From NCBI GenBank assembly GCA_002305045.1, contig DBPX01000008.1, positions 22,680-86,679 of the forward strand: 64,000 nt of DNA, read 5' to 3'. This document shows, in pieces, positions 1 through 7,043 of this stretch. The notes under the pieces were generated by a model that saw only the letters and a program-made list of their open reading frames with translations, searched no databases and was not told the origin of the DNA. This stretch comes from Ruminococcus sp. UBA1409. Its GTDB lineage: Bacteria > Bacillota > Clostridia > Oscillospirales > Ruminococcaceae. The position numbers were made by a program, and so were the translations under genes. How positions within the stretch are numbered: the first letter of the stretch is position 1; each line of letters opens with the position of its first letter.

Positions 1-22
1 CTACCAACTGAGCTACACCAGC
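1..22 (-). tRNA. tRNA, 5' part only (isotype unknown)
   Basis: Read on the minus strand, these bases give GCTGGTGTAGCTCAGTTGGT and continue AG, a typical tRNA 5' end: acceptor strand followed by the D-arm signature TAGCTCAGTTGGTAG. The gene continues past the left edge, so the anticodon is not visible and the isotype cannot be named. A promoter lies just upstream at 41-69. Confidence 0.85.
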
Positions 23-40
23 AGCGCTGCAACATTCGTT

Positions 41-69
41 ATTTTATCATAAGCCCGCCCGATTGTCAA
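41..69 (-). promoter_or_regulatory. sigma-A promoter of the tRNA
   Basis: On the minus strand there is a perfect -35 TTGACA (64-69), a 17-base spacer and -10 TAAAAT (41-46). The start point would fall about 12 bases before the tRNA 5' end. Confidence 0.75.
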
Positions 70-74
70 TACCT

Positions 75-114
75 TTTTTAAAAATTTTTAGCGGCAGAGG
101 TCTCCCCCTGCCGC
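75..114 (-). terminator. terminator of the beta-propeller gene
   Basis: On the minus strand, GCGGCAG (108-114) pairs with CTGCCGC (91-97), followed by an A/T-rich tail containing TTTTT. It lies about 35 bases after the stop codon at 148 and just before the tRNA promoter. Confidence 0.65.
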
Positions 115-147
115 CGGCTGGAAGTATCTCTCTTAATGGCTCCAGAA

Positions 148-2316
148 CTACCAGTTGGAATGTCCTGAATAGCTCGACTGGATGAGGTCTACCGAGCTTA
201 TGACGCTCATGCTGTCCTCCCCGACGGCGCAGGCGTATATCCTGCCGTCCGAGATAACATAAAGTATTCCTCCCGAGAGCTTGGCTCTGAAAATCTCGAA
301 GTCGTCGTCGACCTCGTGGGTCTCGACCGAGCCGGCAGGACTGAAGCCGTTGCCATCGAGCCTATAGAGCTGGTATCTGTAGCAGTAGTCGTGACCGTCA
401 AAGAAGCCGTAGGGGACTCCTACAAGACCGTTTTGCTCGTCCGTATAGATTAGGGAATTGTCGCTCAAAGCCTTAGAGAAAGGCGAGCTGTCGTTTACGA
501 CCGTCTCGAAATCGAGCACAAGACCGTTTTCGCTGATGGAAATTTTCTGAAGATATATGGCACCGTCCTCCTCAGTGAGGGTGATGTAGCCATCGCCGTA
601 GGACAGCAGCCCGGAGGTAATGTCAACCGCATGGGCGTAGTCCGTCACCGTGGGGGAATAGGGGTCGCTGAAGTCTGCGCTGTAGGACTCGCTGCCGGAG
701 ATGTCTACTATGCCGTTATCGTAGCTGACATAGGAGGCGGCTCCCGGGAAGCTGACCTTGGACACAAGCTCCATGCCCAAGGCTCCCTTTCTGAGGGCGT
801 TGACCGAGGTAACAAGACCTGTCTCCTGGCTCTCTAGGGTGACTATGAACAAAGTGCCGTTGTCCTCGAATATTCCGCCGGGGAGCGCAACTCCGCTCAC
901 CGACGCCGAGCCTACGAAGCCCGCCGCACCAAATCCTAGGTCTATGCACTCGCAGACGGTGCTGGACAGTCCGTCAGCCTCGGAATAGCCAAAGACATAT
1001 ACCGAGCTGTCAGTCATGACGACCTTGCCCTCAGAGCCTAGCACTGCCTGAACAAAGACGGGCGTACCCTGCTCCAAAACCGCAACTCCGCTTATGACGG
1101 TGTAGTCGGTGGTGGAGACCCTCTGCGGGATTAGGATGTTTTCCGGCAGGATATAGGACTTGTAGCCGTTTATGGTGTAGCTTGGAACATAGCTGTCAAG
1201 GTCCTCCACTCCGATTATCGGGGAGTGGTCGTAATCGTAATCGGTGACGACATATACATAGCCGCCGCTCTCCCTTGCGTCTATCAGGGTGCCGCTCTGC
1301 GAAGTGACAAGCGAGGCGACAAAGCCGCCGGAGAGCTGCTGCTCATATACTACTATCTCGACAGAGTACGCAGGCTCAGCCTCCTGCCCGGGATAAAGCC
1401 CGCCCATAAGAATGTCGACCATGCTCTGCTCGGCTGCGGGAACCGACACCGGCTCCTCGCTCACGACAGAGTATATAACGCAGAGCCTGTCGCCTATGGG
1501 GAATACCCTTTCCAGCGTTCTTTTCTCGTAGATGCCGTCCTGCGGGGCGCACTCTCCTATATAGCTCATGGTCCCGCCGACGGACTCTATAACCTTGACC
1601 GAGCTGCCGTTTATGACATAGAGCCTGGTGCCCTGGATGATTACATTATCAGCCGACTCCTCGCCGGAAAGCTGAGGAAGCCTTACGCCTGCGCTCTCAT
1701 CGGCGGCAGAGCCTTCATCCTGCTGGCTGCTTATATCTCCGGCAGGGCTGTCGGCATCTGGCTGGACAGACGGCGAGACACCGTTTTGCTCCGACCTTGG
1801 AGGCTCCTCGTTTGCCGACTGGCTGTCGCTAACGGTGGAGCTGTCCGTCTGGTTATAGGAATGCTCTATTTCAGCCATAACGGCGTCAAGAGTCTTACTG
1901 CTGTCGTCAACATAATACTTGCGGAAGGTCTTGTGAAGCTCGTCGTAATTATCGGCGTAGGAGCTTCCCCTGACGGGATTGTCGGCAAGAGCCGCTCCGC
2001 CCATATCCATATATCTTACCACTCCGAGGCTCAAAACAGCGCATGCGGCAACGGCGCAGACCGCCCTATAGGCAACAGACAGCCCTGCCCTCCTGCCTTT
2101 TTTCTTCTCGGAGACGCTCTCCTCACGGCTGTCAGCACTCTTAGCCAGCGAGGCACGCCTTTTCGCATAGGAGCTGTTTTCCTCCAGCATCCTTGCGATG
2201 TTCTCGGGACTCAGCCTCTCGGGAACGGGAAGGCTGCTCAGCATATCCGCATATATGCCCTCTGCCGCCCCGGTGCGGCCGGGTATTCTCAAAGAGTCGT
2301 TATCCATCCTAGACAT
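148..2316 (-). CDS. membrane-anchored secreted beta-propeller protein, probable sigma partner
   Basis: This 722-residue protein has a cytoplasmic N-terminus of about 78 residues, one membrane segment (about 79-101), a Ser/Asp/Glu-rich linker (about 150-215) and a long outside domain. The outside domain matches, by eye, the family of secreted proteins with a C-terminal beta-propeller distantly related to WD40 (COG4880 type). The ATG at 2316 has AAGGAGG nine bases upstream. It lies 49 bases behind an ECF-like sigma gene, in the arrangement of a sigma/anti-sigma pair; the basic, helical N-terminal part would be the sigma-binding region. No zinc-binding anti-sigma motif (HxxxCxxC) is visible, so anti-sigma activity is inferred from context only. 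Confidence 0.75.
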   Translation of the reverse strand: MSRMDNDSLRIPGRTGAAEGIYADMLSSLPVPERLSPENIARMLEENSSYAKRRASLAKSADSREESVSEKKKGRRAGLSVAYRAVCAVAACAVLSLGVVRYMDMGGAALADNPVRGSSYADNYDELHKTFRKYYVDDSSKTLDAVMAEIEHSYNQTDSSTVSDSQSANEEPPRSEQNGVSPSVQPDADSPAGDISSQQDEGSAADESAGVRLPQLSGEESADNVIIQGTRLYVINGSSVKVIESVGGTMSYIGECAPQDGIYEKRTLERVFPIGDRLCVIYSVVSEEPVSVPAAEQSMVDILMGGLYPGQEAEPAYSVEIVVYEQQLSGGFVASLVTSQSGTLIDARESGGYVYVVTDYDYDHSPIIGVEDLDSYVPSYTINGYKSYILPENILIPQRVSTTDYTVISGVAVLEQGTPVFVQAVLGSEGKVVMTDSSVYVFGYSEADGLSSTVCECIDLGFGAAGFVGSASVSGVALPGGIFEDNGTLFIVTLESQETGLVTSVNALRKGALGMELVSKVSFPGAASYVSYDNGIVDISGSESYSADFSDPYSPTVTDYAHAVDITSGLLSYGDGYITLTEEDGAIYLQKISISENGLVLDFETVVNDSSPFSKALSDNSLIYTDEQNGLVGVPYGFFDGHDYCYRYQLYRLDGNGFSPAGSVETHEVDDDFEIFRAKLSGGILYVISDGRIYACAVGEDSMSVISSVDLIQSSYSGHSNW

Positions 2317-2365
2317 TTTGCAGCCTCCTTCCGAAAGTTTTATTTATATTTATAATGTATCGGAG

Positions 2366-2917
2366 CTATTGCTCCTCGCCTATCAGTCTTCTTATCTTTG
2401 CCTTTCCCCTTGAGAGATAGGACCTGACCGTTGCGGAGTTTATCCCTGTGATTTTGGATATCTCGTCGCTGGTGTAGCCGTAGAGGACGCTCAGGGTAAA
2501 GCACATTTTTTCGTTGTGGGTAAGGCTTTCAAGATGCTCTAAAAGCTCTATCCCCTCGTACTTTGACTCCCTCTCGGGGATTTCAAGCTCACGGTCGTCC
2601 TCCCCGCCGGAATCCTCAGAGGAAAGGGAGATTATATACTCCCGCTGGTTAATGTACTCCGCCTGCTTTCTTTTTATCTTGGCGGTAAGGATTCTTATCA
2701 TCCAGCCCTTAAAGGCGTCCTCGTTTCTTAGGTTTTTTATACCCGAAAAGGCGTCCAGCACAGCGTCGCTGACAGCGTCAGCCGCATCCTCGCTGTTGTT
2801 CAGGTTGCAAAGAGCATAGTAGTAAAGCTCCTTATAAATTGCGGAGTAAAGCTGTGCGAAAGCGTCGCTGTCACCCCGGCGAGCCTTGGCTACAAGCTCC
2901 TGAAAGCCGGATTTCAT
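2366..2917 (-). CDS. ECF-like RNA polymerase sigma factor
   Basis: This 183-residue protein has sigma region 2 (about residues 15-80) and sigma region 4 (about 125-178, helix-turn-helix around YTSDEISKITGINSATVRSY). Length and layout fit the sigma-70 ECF group. The reading frame stays open for 76 codons upstream. However, the ATG at 2917 has GAGAGG/AGGTGA directly before it and starts the conserved region, so it is the chosen start. It is co-transcribed with the downstream membrane beta-propeller protein, which probably controls it. Its target promoters cannot be told from the sequence. Confidence 0.88.
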   Translation of the reverse strand: MKSGFQELVAKARRGDSDAFAQLYSAIYKELYYYALCNLNNSEDAADAVSDAVLDAFSGIKNLRNEDAFKGWMIRILTAKIKRKQAEYINQREYIISLSSEDSGGEDDRELEIPERESKYEGIELLEHLESLTHNEKMCFTLSVLYGYTSDEISKITGINSATVRSYLSRGKAKIRRLIGEEQ

Positions 2918-3098
2918 CCTCTCACCTCGAGTCCTAGATACTAACGCTGCACGCAGTCCGAATCCAAAACAGCGATAGACGAGCCGGCAGCCGCCTCGAG
3001 GCTTCTGTATACTAAGTGTCAAAAGCAAGCCGTTTTGTTGCAGCGAATCAAAAAATTTAATGTGGACGGTATTGTCAGCCTCCCGCCGGAAAACGCCG

Positions 3099-3127
3099 AA
3101 AAAGCCGCAGGACTGCGTGGCTCTTTT
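3099..3127. terminator. bidirectional hairpin terminator candidate
   Basis: A GC stem (CGCAG/CTGCG with flanking AGC/GCT) lies between A- and T-runs on both sides, so it could stop transcription from either direction. It is the second hairpin between the aminotransferase and the sigma gene. No sigma-A promoter was recognised for the sigma gene in the 458-base gap 2918-3375. Confidence 0.5.
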
Positions 3128-3173
3128 AGCGGCGCCGACCCGCACGGGAGGAAGGTAAATTCTTCCTTAACGC

Positions 3174-3262
3174 AAAAAAGCAGGGAAATCAGGGGAAAAT
3201 AAATAGCCGTCGTCCGAGGCTGCTCAGACGCCCGGCTATGCAAAATACCCCATATCCCTGCT
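3174..3262 (-). ncRNA. multi-stem structured RNA ending in a U-run (class unknown)
   Basis: Read on the minus strand, an outer stem GCAGGGA/TCCCTGC and GGGG/CCCC encloses an A/U-rich internal loop. Inside it is a second stem ATAGCCG/CGGCTAT continuing as CGTC/GACG around a 12-base loop. Six Ts follow directly (3174-3179). It sits about 110 bases after the aminotransferase stop codon. It may be only an elaborate intrinsic terminator, or an independent small RNA or riboswitch-like element. It does not match a class I know. Confidence 0.5.
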
Positions 3263-3375
3263 TATTATACACTAAATCTTTTTGGAATACAAGAGAAAAG
3301 ACAAAAATTCCTCAAAGGACGGCAGCTTTTTGCCTGACGGCTCCGTCAGCATACCCCCAAAAAGCCCATAACCCG

Positions 3376-4680
3376 CTATTTATTTAACAGAGCCTCGCAG
3401 GCAGCCACCCTCGCCGCTGTGCAAAATACCTTCATGGCGGCGTCAAGCTCCTCTAGCGAGGGGAAGGTGGGAGCTATTCTTATGTTTGAATCCTCGGGGT
3501 CTATGCCGTAGGGGAAGGCGGCTCCCGCCGAGGTGAGCTTTACTCCCGCATCTGCGCATAGGCTTACTATCCTCTTTGCAGTGCCTCTGGGTCCGTTGTA
3601 GGAGACAAAGTATCCGCCCTTGGGATTCGACCAGTCCCCTATCCCCAAGGGTCTTAGCTCGCCTTCAAGAGCGCTTATCACAAGGTCGAACTTGGGCTTT
3701 AGTATCGCACGGTGCTTATCCATCTGTCTTAAGATTCCGTCAAAGTCCTTGAAGAATCTGGCGTGGCGGAGCTGGTTGAGCTTATCGTATCCTATAATCT
3801 GGAAAGACATCTGCTGCTTCATGAACTCGATGTTCTCCTCGCTCGCTCCTATGGCGGAGATTCCTCCCCCGGGGAAGGATATCTTGGAGGTCGAGGCGAA
3901 TATCAGCGGCATATCCTGGCTGCCGGTCTTTTTGCACTCCTCCAGAATGTTTAGGATGGTCACTCTCTCCTCGGTCAGATGATGTACGCAGTAGGCATTG
4001 TCCCAGAATATTCTGAAATCGGGAGCCTTGGGCTTTAGTGCGGCGAATCTTCTCACCACCTCGTCGGAGTATACCGCCCCGGTCGGGTTGGCGTACATCG
4101 GGACGCACCAGATTCCCTTTATGTCCTCATCCTCGGATACAAGCCTTTCCACCATGTCCATATCCGGCCCGTCGCTTCTCATCGGGACGGTTATCATCTC
4201 TATTCCGAACGCCTCGCAGATGGCAAAATGCCTGTCGTACCCCGGAGCTGGACAGAGCCACTTTACCCTCTTGCACATACTCCACGGCTTGGGGCTTCCC
4301 TTTACTCCTAAAAGCATAGCCCTTGCAATCGTGTCGTACATAAGCTGCAGGCTTGAATTTCCGCCGATGATTATCTCGTACCTACCCACGCCTATCATCG
4401 GCATGAAGAGCCTTTTCGCCTCGTAGATGCCGTCCAGAACGCCGTAGTTCCGGCAGTCGACGCCGTTTTCCGAGATATGGTCGCCGTCAAGGCAGTGGGT
4501 GAGCATTTCGTTTGACAAATCGAGCTGCTCGGGTCCCGGCTTTCCCCTCGACATATCCAGCTTCAGACCCTTAGCCCTGTAGTCCTCCAGCCTCTTTAGC
4601 TCGCAGGAGTAGAAGCTCTTCAGCTCCTCGCAGCTAAGCTCGCTGAGCATTTTCCTGTTTTCAGTTTGAGAACCGTTCAC
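3376..4680 (-). CDS. PLP-dependent aspartate aminotransferase, type Ic
   Basis: This 434-residue fold-type I aminotransferase belongs to the type Ic aspartate aminotransferase group (PF12897 type), recognisable by RGKPGPEQLDLS near residue 45. Visible active-site parts are the NPTGAVYS stretch (about 198-205), WDNAY (D227) and the PLP lysine K266 in STSKISFPGGG. The family interconverts aspartate and 2-oxoglutarate with oxaloacetate and glutamate. The start is a GTG at 4680, supported by GGAGG eight bases upstream. The gene is alone on its transcript, with a promoter at 4815-4843. Exact substrate preference is not visible. Confidence 0.88.
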   Translation of the reverse strand: MNGSQTENRKMLSELSCEELKSFYSCELKRLEDYRAKGLKLDMSRGKPGPEQLDLSNEMLTHCLDGDHISENGVDCRNYGVLDGIYEAKRLFMPMIGVGRYEIIIGGNSSLQLMYDTIARAMLLGVKGSPKPWSMCKRVKWLCPAPGYDRHFAICEAFGIEMITVPMRSDGPDMDMVERLVSEDEDIKGIWCVPMYANPTGAVYSDEVVRRFAALKPKAPDFRIFWDNAYCVHHLTEERVTILNILEECKKTGSQDMPLIFASTSKISFPGGGISAIGASEENIEFMKQQMSFQIIGYDKLNQLRHARFFKDFDGILRQMDKHRAILKPKFDLVISALEGELRPLGIGDWSNPKGGYFVSYNGPRGTAKRIVSLCADAGVKLTSAGAAFPYGIDPEDSNIRIAPTFPSLEELDAAMKVFCTAARVAACEALLNK

Positions 4681-4763
4681 TTTTCAAGCCTCCGTTTACC
4701 AGTCAAAAAATCGCCGGTCGCCGCCTCGTCGGGAGCCGCCGTCCGTGCCAAAAATATCCATTG

Positions 4764-4790
4764 TGCAAATGCAAATTCATTAATGCAAAT
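4764..4790. promoter_or_regulatory. triple TGCAAAT motif in the aminotransferase leader
   Basis: Three copies of TGCAAAT (4764-4770, 4770-4776, 4784-4790) lie between the promoter and the start codon. They could be an operator, or simply A/T-rich sequence; no regulator is assignable. Confidence 0.25.
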
Positions 4791-4814
4791 ACATTTTGCA
4801 GACGCATTATAGCT

Positions 4815-4843
4815 ATTATATTCCCGGACAGCTAAAAATGCAA
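4815..4843 (-). promoter_or_regulatory. sigma-A promoter of the aminotransferase gene
   Basis: Minus strand: -35 TTGCAT (4838-4843), 17-base spacer, -10 TATAAT (4815-4820). The leader would be about 125 bases. Confidence 0.65.
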
Positions 4844-4981
4844 GTTGTTTTTTAATTTCCTGCAAAAATACAATGAAATGCACTATTTTTTGAGTCCTGA
4901 CGCCTTAAAATCGACCATTTTGCACCACTCGGCTTCAAAAATCCCCGGACAATTTCCCTGCTTAAAAAATCCGCCGGTCTA

Positions 4982-5010
4982 TTTACTTTGTGAAGAATCT
5001 GTGCTAAACT
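4982..5010 (+). promoter_or_regulatory. possible promoter of the GH25 gene
   Basis: TTTACT (4982-4987), 17-base spacer, TAAACT (5005-5010). Both boxes are imperfect but the spacing is right, and no better pair was seen in 4884-5105. Confidence 0.4.
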
Positions 5011-5051
5011 TGTCATAGGCTGTCGAAGGACGCCTCACTGGCTCTTGTCTA

Positions 5052-5084
5052 CGCCCAGAAAAGGCAATAATTTGCCTTTAGGCG
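5052..5084 (+). promoter_or_regulatory. leader hairpin just before the GH25 ribosome binding site
   Basis: AAAGGCAA/TTGCCTTT with loop TAAT, closed outside by CGCC/GGCG, ends a few bases before the AAAGGA ribosome binding site at 5091. It could affect translation or mRNA stability. It is not a terminator, because it has no T-run. Confidence 0.45.
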
Positions 5085-5105
5085 ATGTCGAAAGGATGAA
5101 TTGGT

Positions 5106-6212
5106 GTGAACGAAAATTACGAGGTATCGGCTGTTTCGCAGCTCGAGAGGGACGGCTCCGGCGCAGCGGCTGCTCTTGCCGAGCTGAGCGAGAGCTACAG
5201 AAGAGAATCCGAGAGAAAATCAGGTCAGCTCATAAAAAGCTACCGATGGATGATTATAACCTTATTAATAGTTGTTGTGCTTCTTGCCGCAGCCGTTGCT
5301 ATAGTTGCCGTCGGCTGGATGAAGGAGCAGGGCACCGTCGTGACGCAGGTCGAGCAGGTGGAGGTCATAAAGGAGGTCGAGGTCGAAAGGTACATAGCAA
5401 TCGACCCCTCCGAGGAATACTCTCACGAGCTTAGCGACGACAGCTTCCTTCTTTACGATTCGAGCTACGGTCCCATCTGGATGCCGGCGCTTGAGGCCGT
5501 CCCCCGGTGCAGCTACGACAGGTCGCTCTTTGAAAAGGATTCCGACACCGGCTACATAACCTACAACGACGACAGCATAAAGACCCGGAGGGGAATAGAT
5601 GTCTCAATCTATCAGGGTGATATCGACTGGCACAGGGTCAAGGAGTCCGGAGTTGACTTTGCCATAATCAGGCTGGGCTTTAGAGGGTATGTCACCGGCA
5701 CGGTAAACGAGGACGCCAACTTCAGAAGAAATCTCGAGGGCGCAAAGGAAGCCGGAATAGATGTCGGAGTCTATTTCTTCTCCCAGGCGACCAACGCTGA
5801 GGAGGCTCTTGAGGAGGCTGAGTTCTGCTTGGAGCTTCTTGACGGCACGGAGCTTGAGTATCCGATATTTTACGACTGGGAGGTCGTAATAGACAAGGAC
5901 GGCGACACTCCCAGAACCTCGGACATCCAGCCCGAGGTGCTTACAAACAACCTCTTAGTGTTCTGCGAGAGGGTAAGGCTTGCCGGCTACACCCCCGGAG
6001 TCTACGCCAACAAAAAGACCGCCATATGGAAATACGACCTCTCCCGTCTCGGGGATGTCGAGTTCTGGCTGGCTGAATACTCCGACTGCCCGGAATACTA
6101 CTACGATTTTGCCATCTGGCAGTATTCGTCTAAGGGCAGCGTCCCCGGAATCGAGGGCAATGTCGACCTGAATATAGGCTTCGGCGAGCCGTCCGGCTCT
6201 AAAGACGAGTAG
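5106..6212 (+). CDS. membrane-anchored GH25 lysozyme (peptidoglycan muramidase)
   Basis: This 368-residue protein has a short cytoplasmic N-terminus, a membrane segment (about 47-72), a linker, and a GH25 muramidase domain (about 163-358). Key parts are GIDVSIYQGDIDW with D165 and the FYDWEV motif with the D257-x-E259 catalytic pair. The family cleaves the beta-1,4 bond between MurNAc and GlcNAc. With a single N-terminal anchor, the enzyme should act on the outer face of the membrane in wall remodelling, division or sporulation. Start is a GTG at 5106 with AAAGGA upstream. It appears monocistronic. There is no phage holin or other lysis gene nearby, so a housekeeping role is preferred. Confidence 0.9.
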   Translation: MNENYEVSAVSQLERDGSGAAAALAELSESYRRESERKSGQLIKSYRWMIITLLIVVVLLAAAVAIVAVGWMKEQGTVVTQVEQVEVIKEVEVERYIAIDPSEEYSHELSDDSFLLYDSSYGPIWMPALEAVPRCSYDRSLFEKDSDTGYITYNDDSIKTRRGIDVSIYQGDIDWHRVKESGVDFAIIRLGFRGYVTGTVNEDANFRRNLEGAKEAGIDVGVYFFSQATNAEEALEEAEFCLELLDGTELEYPIFYDWEVVIDKDGDTPRTSDIQPEVLTNNLLVFCERVRLAGYTPGVYANKKTAIWKYDLSRLGDVEFWLAEYSDCPEYYYDFAIWQYSSKGSVPGIEGNVDLNIGFGEPSGSKDE

Positions 6213-6252
6213 TACCGTGGCAAAAAAATTCTCTCCGTTTTTAAAAAAGCTA

Positions 6253-6281
6253 TTGACAAACACAACATCTTGTGCTATTCT
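6253..6281 (+). promoter_or_regulatory. sigma-A promoter of the small NrdD-like gene
   Basis: Perfect -35 TTGACA (6253-6258), 17-base spacer, -10 TATTCT (6276-6281). Confidence 0.85.
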
Positions 6282-6307
6282 CTATATCAGAACACAATTT
6301 TTAGATT
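6260..6307 (+). promoter_or_regulatory. tandem NrdR-box-like operator
   Basis: ACACAACATCTTGTGC (6260-6275) matches 13 of 16 positions of the published NrdR box consensus acaCwAtATaTwGtgt and fills the promoter spacer. A weaker second match, ACACAATTTTTAGATT, lies at 6292-6307. The starts are 32 bases apart, which is the roughly three-helical-turn spacing known for NrdR box pairs. A complete nrdR gene lies at 56823-57266. The match was made by eye; binding is inferred. Confidence 0.6.
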
Positions 6308-6347
6308 CAAACCGGGACGGTAACAGCCTTACCGCAGTCTGATATAG
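6282..6347 (+). promoter_or_regulatory. long inverted repeat in the leader of the NrdD-like gene
   Basis: CTATATCAGA (6282-6291) pairs perfectly with TCTGATATAG (6338-6347), enclosing a smaller stem GGTAA/TTACC. The right arm abuts the AAAGGA ribosome binding site. The left arm starts right after the -10 box, so only part of it would be transcribed. It may act as DNA, as RNA, or both. Confidence 0.45.
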
Positions 6348-6362
6348 AAAGGATGCTAAAAT

Positions 6363-6626
6363 ATGAAAATCAATGTCACAAACGGAACACTCGCCCAAAG
6401 CGAGATAGACGCTTATGTCTCCCGTGCCGAGAGGCTCTACAAGGGCAGGACCATTGACGAGATGACCCTCAGGCTGGACGGCGACTTTGTCGACATCCAG
6501 TACCACTTCGCTCCCGCCGGCTTCGAGAGAATCCGCAGGATTACCGGCTATCTGGTCGGCACTCTTGACAGGTTCAACAACGCCAAGCGTGCCGAGGTCA
6601 CCGACAGGGTTAAGCACTCGGTCTGA
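6363..6626 (+). CDS. small protein resembling the C-terminal tail of anaerobic ribonucleotide reductase
   Basis: This 87-residue protein has no cysteine. Its second half, RRITGYLVGTLDRFNNAK followed by RAEVTDRVKH, resembles the C-terminal glycyl-radical-proximal tail of class III ribonucleotide reductase (NrdD), which usually reads like RITGYLxxxxRWNxGKxxExxDR. Short proteins annotated as NrdD-like do occur in clostridia. It lacks the catalytic body and the radical glycine loop, so it cannot be a reductase itself. A regulatory or accessory role in nucleotide reduction is inferred from the homology and from NrdR-like boxes at its promoter. ATG with AAAGGA eight bases upstream. Confidence 0.6.
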   Translation: MKINVTNGTLAQSEIDAYVSRAERLYKGRTIDEMTLRLDGDFVDIQYHFAPAGFERIRRITGYLVGTLDRFNNAKRAEVTDRVKHSV

Positions 6627-6651
6627 GCCGGCAGGCGGTAAAATCACCAAA

Positions 6652-6716
6652 TAAGGCATCTGCCTTAAAGTAGACGCTCTCCTTAGAGTAGACGCCCGGC
6701 GGCAAAAGTCGCCGGG
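6652..6716 (+). terminator. array of three small hairpins after the NrdD-like gene
   Basis: TAAGGCA/TGCCTTA (6652-6667), CTCT/AGAG (6677-6688) and CCCGGCG/CGCCGGG (6695-6716) follow one another. The first two are each followed by the same GTAGACGC (6670-6677 and 6688-6695). The last could act as a terminator, although the T content after it is modest. Confidence 0.5.
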
Positions 6717-6727
6717 TGTTCGGTTTA

Positions 6728-6885
6728 TCGGGATACTGTCTTTCGGCCGAGGCTTTCTCCTCTGCGGATTACACAAGCGGGGCTCTGTCCCAAAGACCGT
6801 GTCCTTTACAGCTCCCTGCCGCCTTCTGAAAAGGACGGGCTAAGGCCTTTACATTTTGCGAACAGACTTTTCCAAAGACCCGCCC
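6728..6885 (+). ncRNA. possible 6S-like small RNA
   Basis: A closing stem can form between CGGG, GTCTTT and GG near 6730-6747 and CC, AAAGAC and CCG near 6872-6882. Inside is a strong stem GTCCTTT/AAAGGAC (about 6808-6840) and a small GGC/GCC hairpin on the 3' side, and a terminator follows at once. A closing stem, central bubble with a 3'-side hairpin, apical stem and about 160-190 bases is the 6S layout. There is no primary-sequence proof and no clear promoter. No protein gene is visible in 6627-7043. Confidence 0.3.
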
Positions 6886-6913
6886 GAGGGCTGATGCCTC
6901 CGGGCGCTTTTTT
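6881..6913 (+). terminator. strong intrinsic terminator
   Basis: CGCCCGAGG (6881-6889) pairs with CCT and CGGGCG (6897-6906, one bulged C), followed by six Ts. It ends the transcript coming from the NrdD-like gene or the possible small RNA. Confidence 0.85.
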
Positions 6914-7043
6914 ATGCCTCCCGAGGATAAAGCGGGTGATAACATAAAAAAATCGGTGGCTTTTCATAATTTAGACACAATTATTTGCTATAATTATTCT
7001 GACCTATTATATATTAAATCAACTGACAGAAAGGGTGCTTTGT

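Noticed and set aside
1225..2355. 376-codon open frame on the plus strand
   Set aside because: It is antisense to the beta-propeller gene, with no ribosome binding site, a composition typical of a shadow frame and no domain.
4884..5105. Small gene in the gap before the GH25 gene
   Set aside because: The only plus-strand frame (from 5045) has no ribosome binding site and overlaps the GH25 gene in a shifted frame.
5106..6212. GH25 lysozyme as part of a prophage lysis module
   Set aside because: It has a membrane anchor and housekeeping neighbours, and no holin, portal, capsid or integrase gene is in the window.
6281..6296. CTATATCAG just after the -10 box as another NrdR box
   Set aside because: It fits only the first half of the consensus and is 19-21 bases from the first box, not the expected 31-32.
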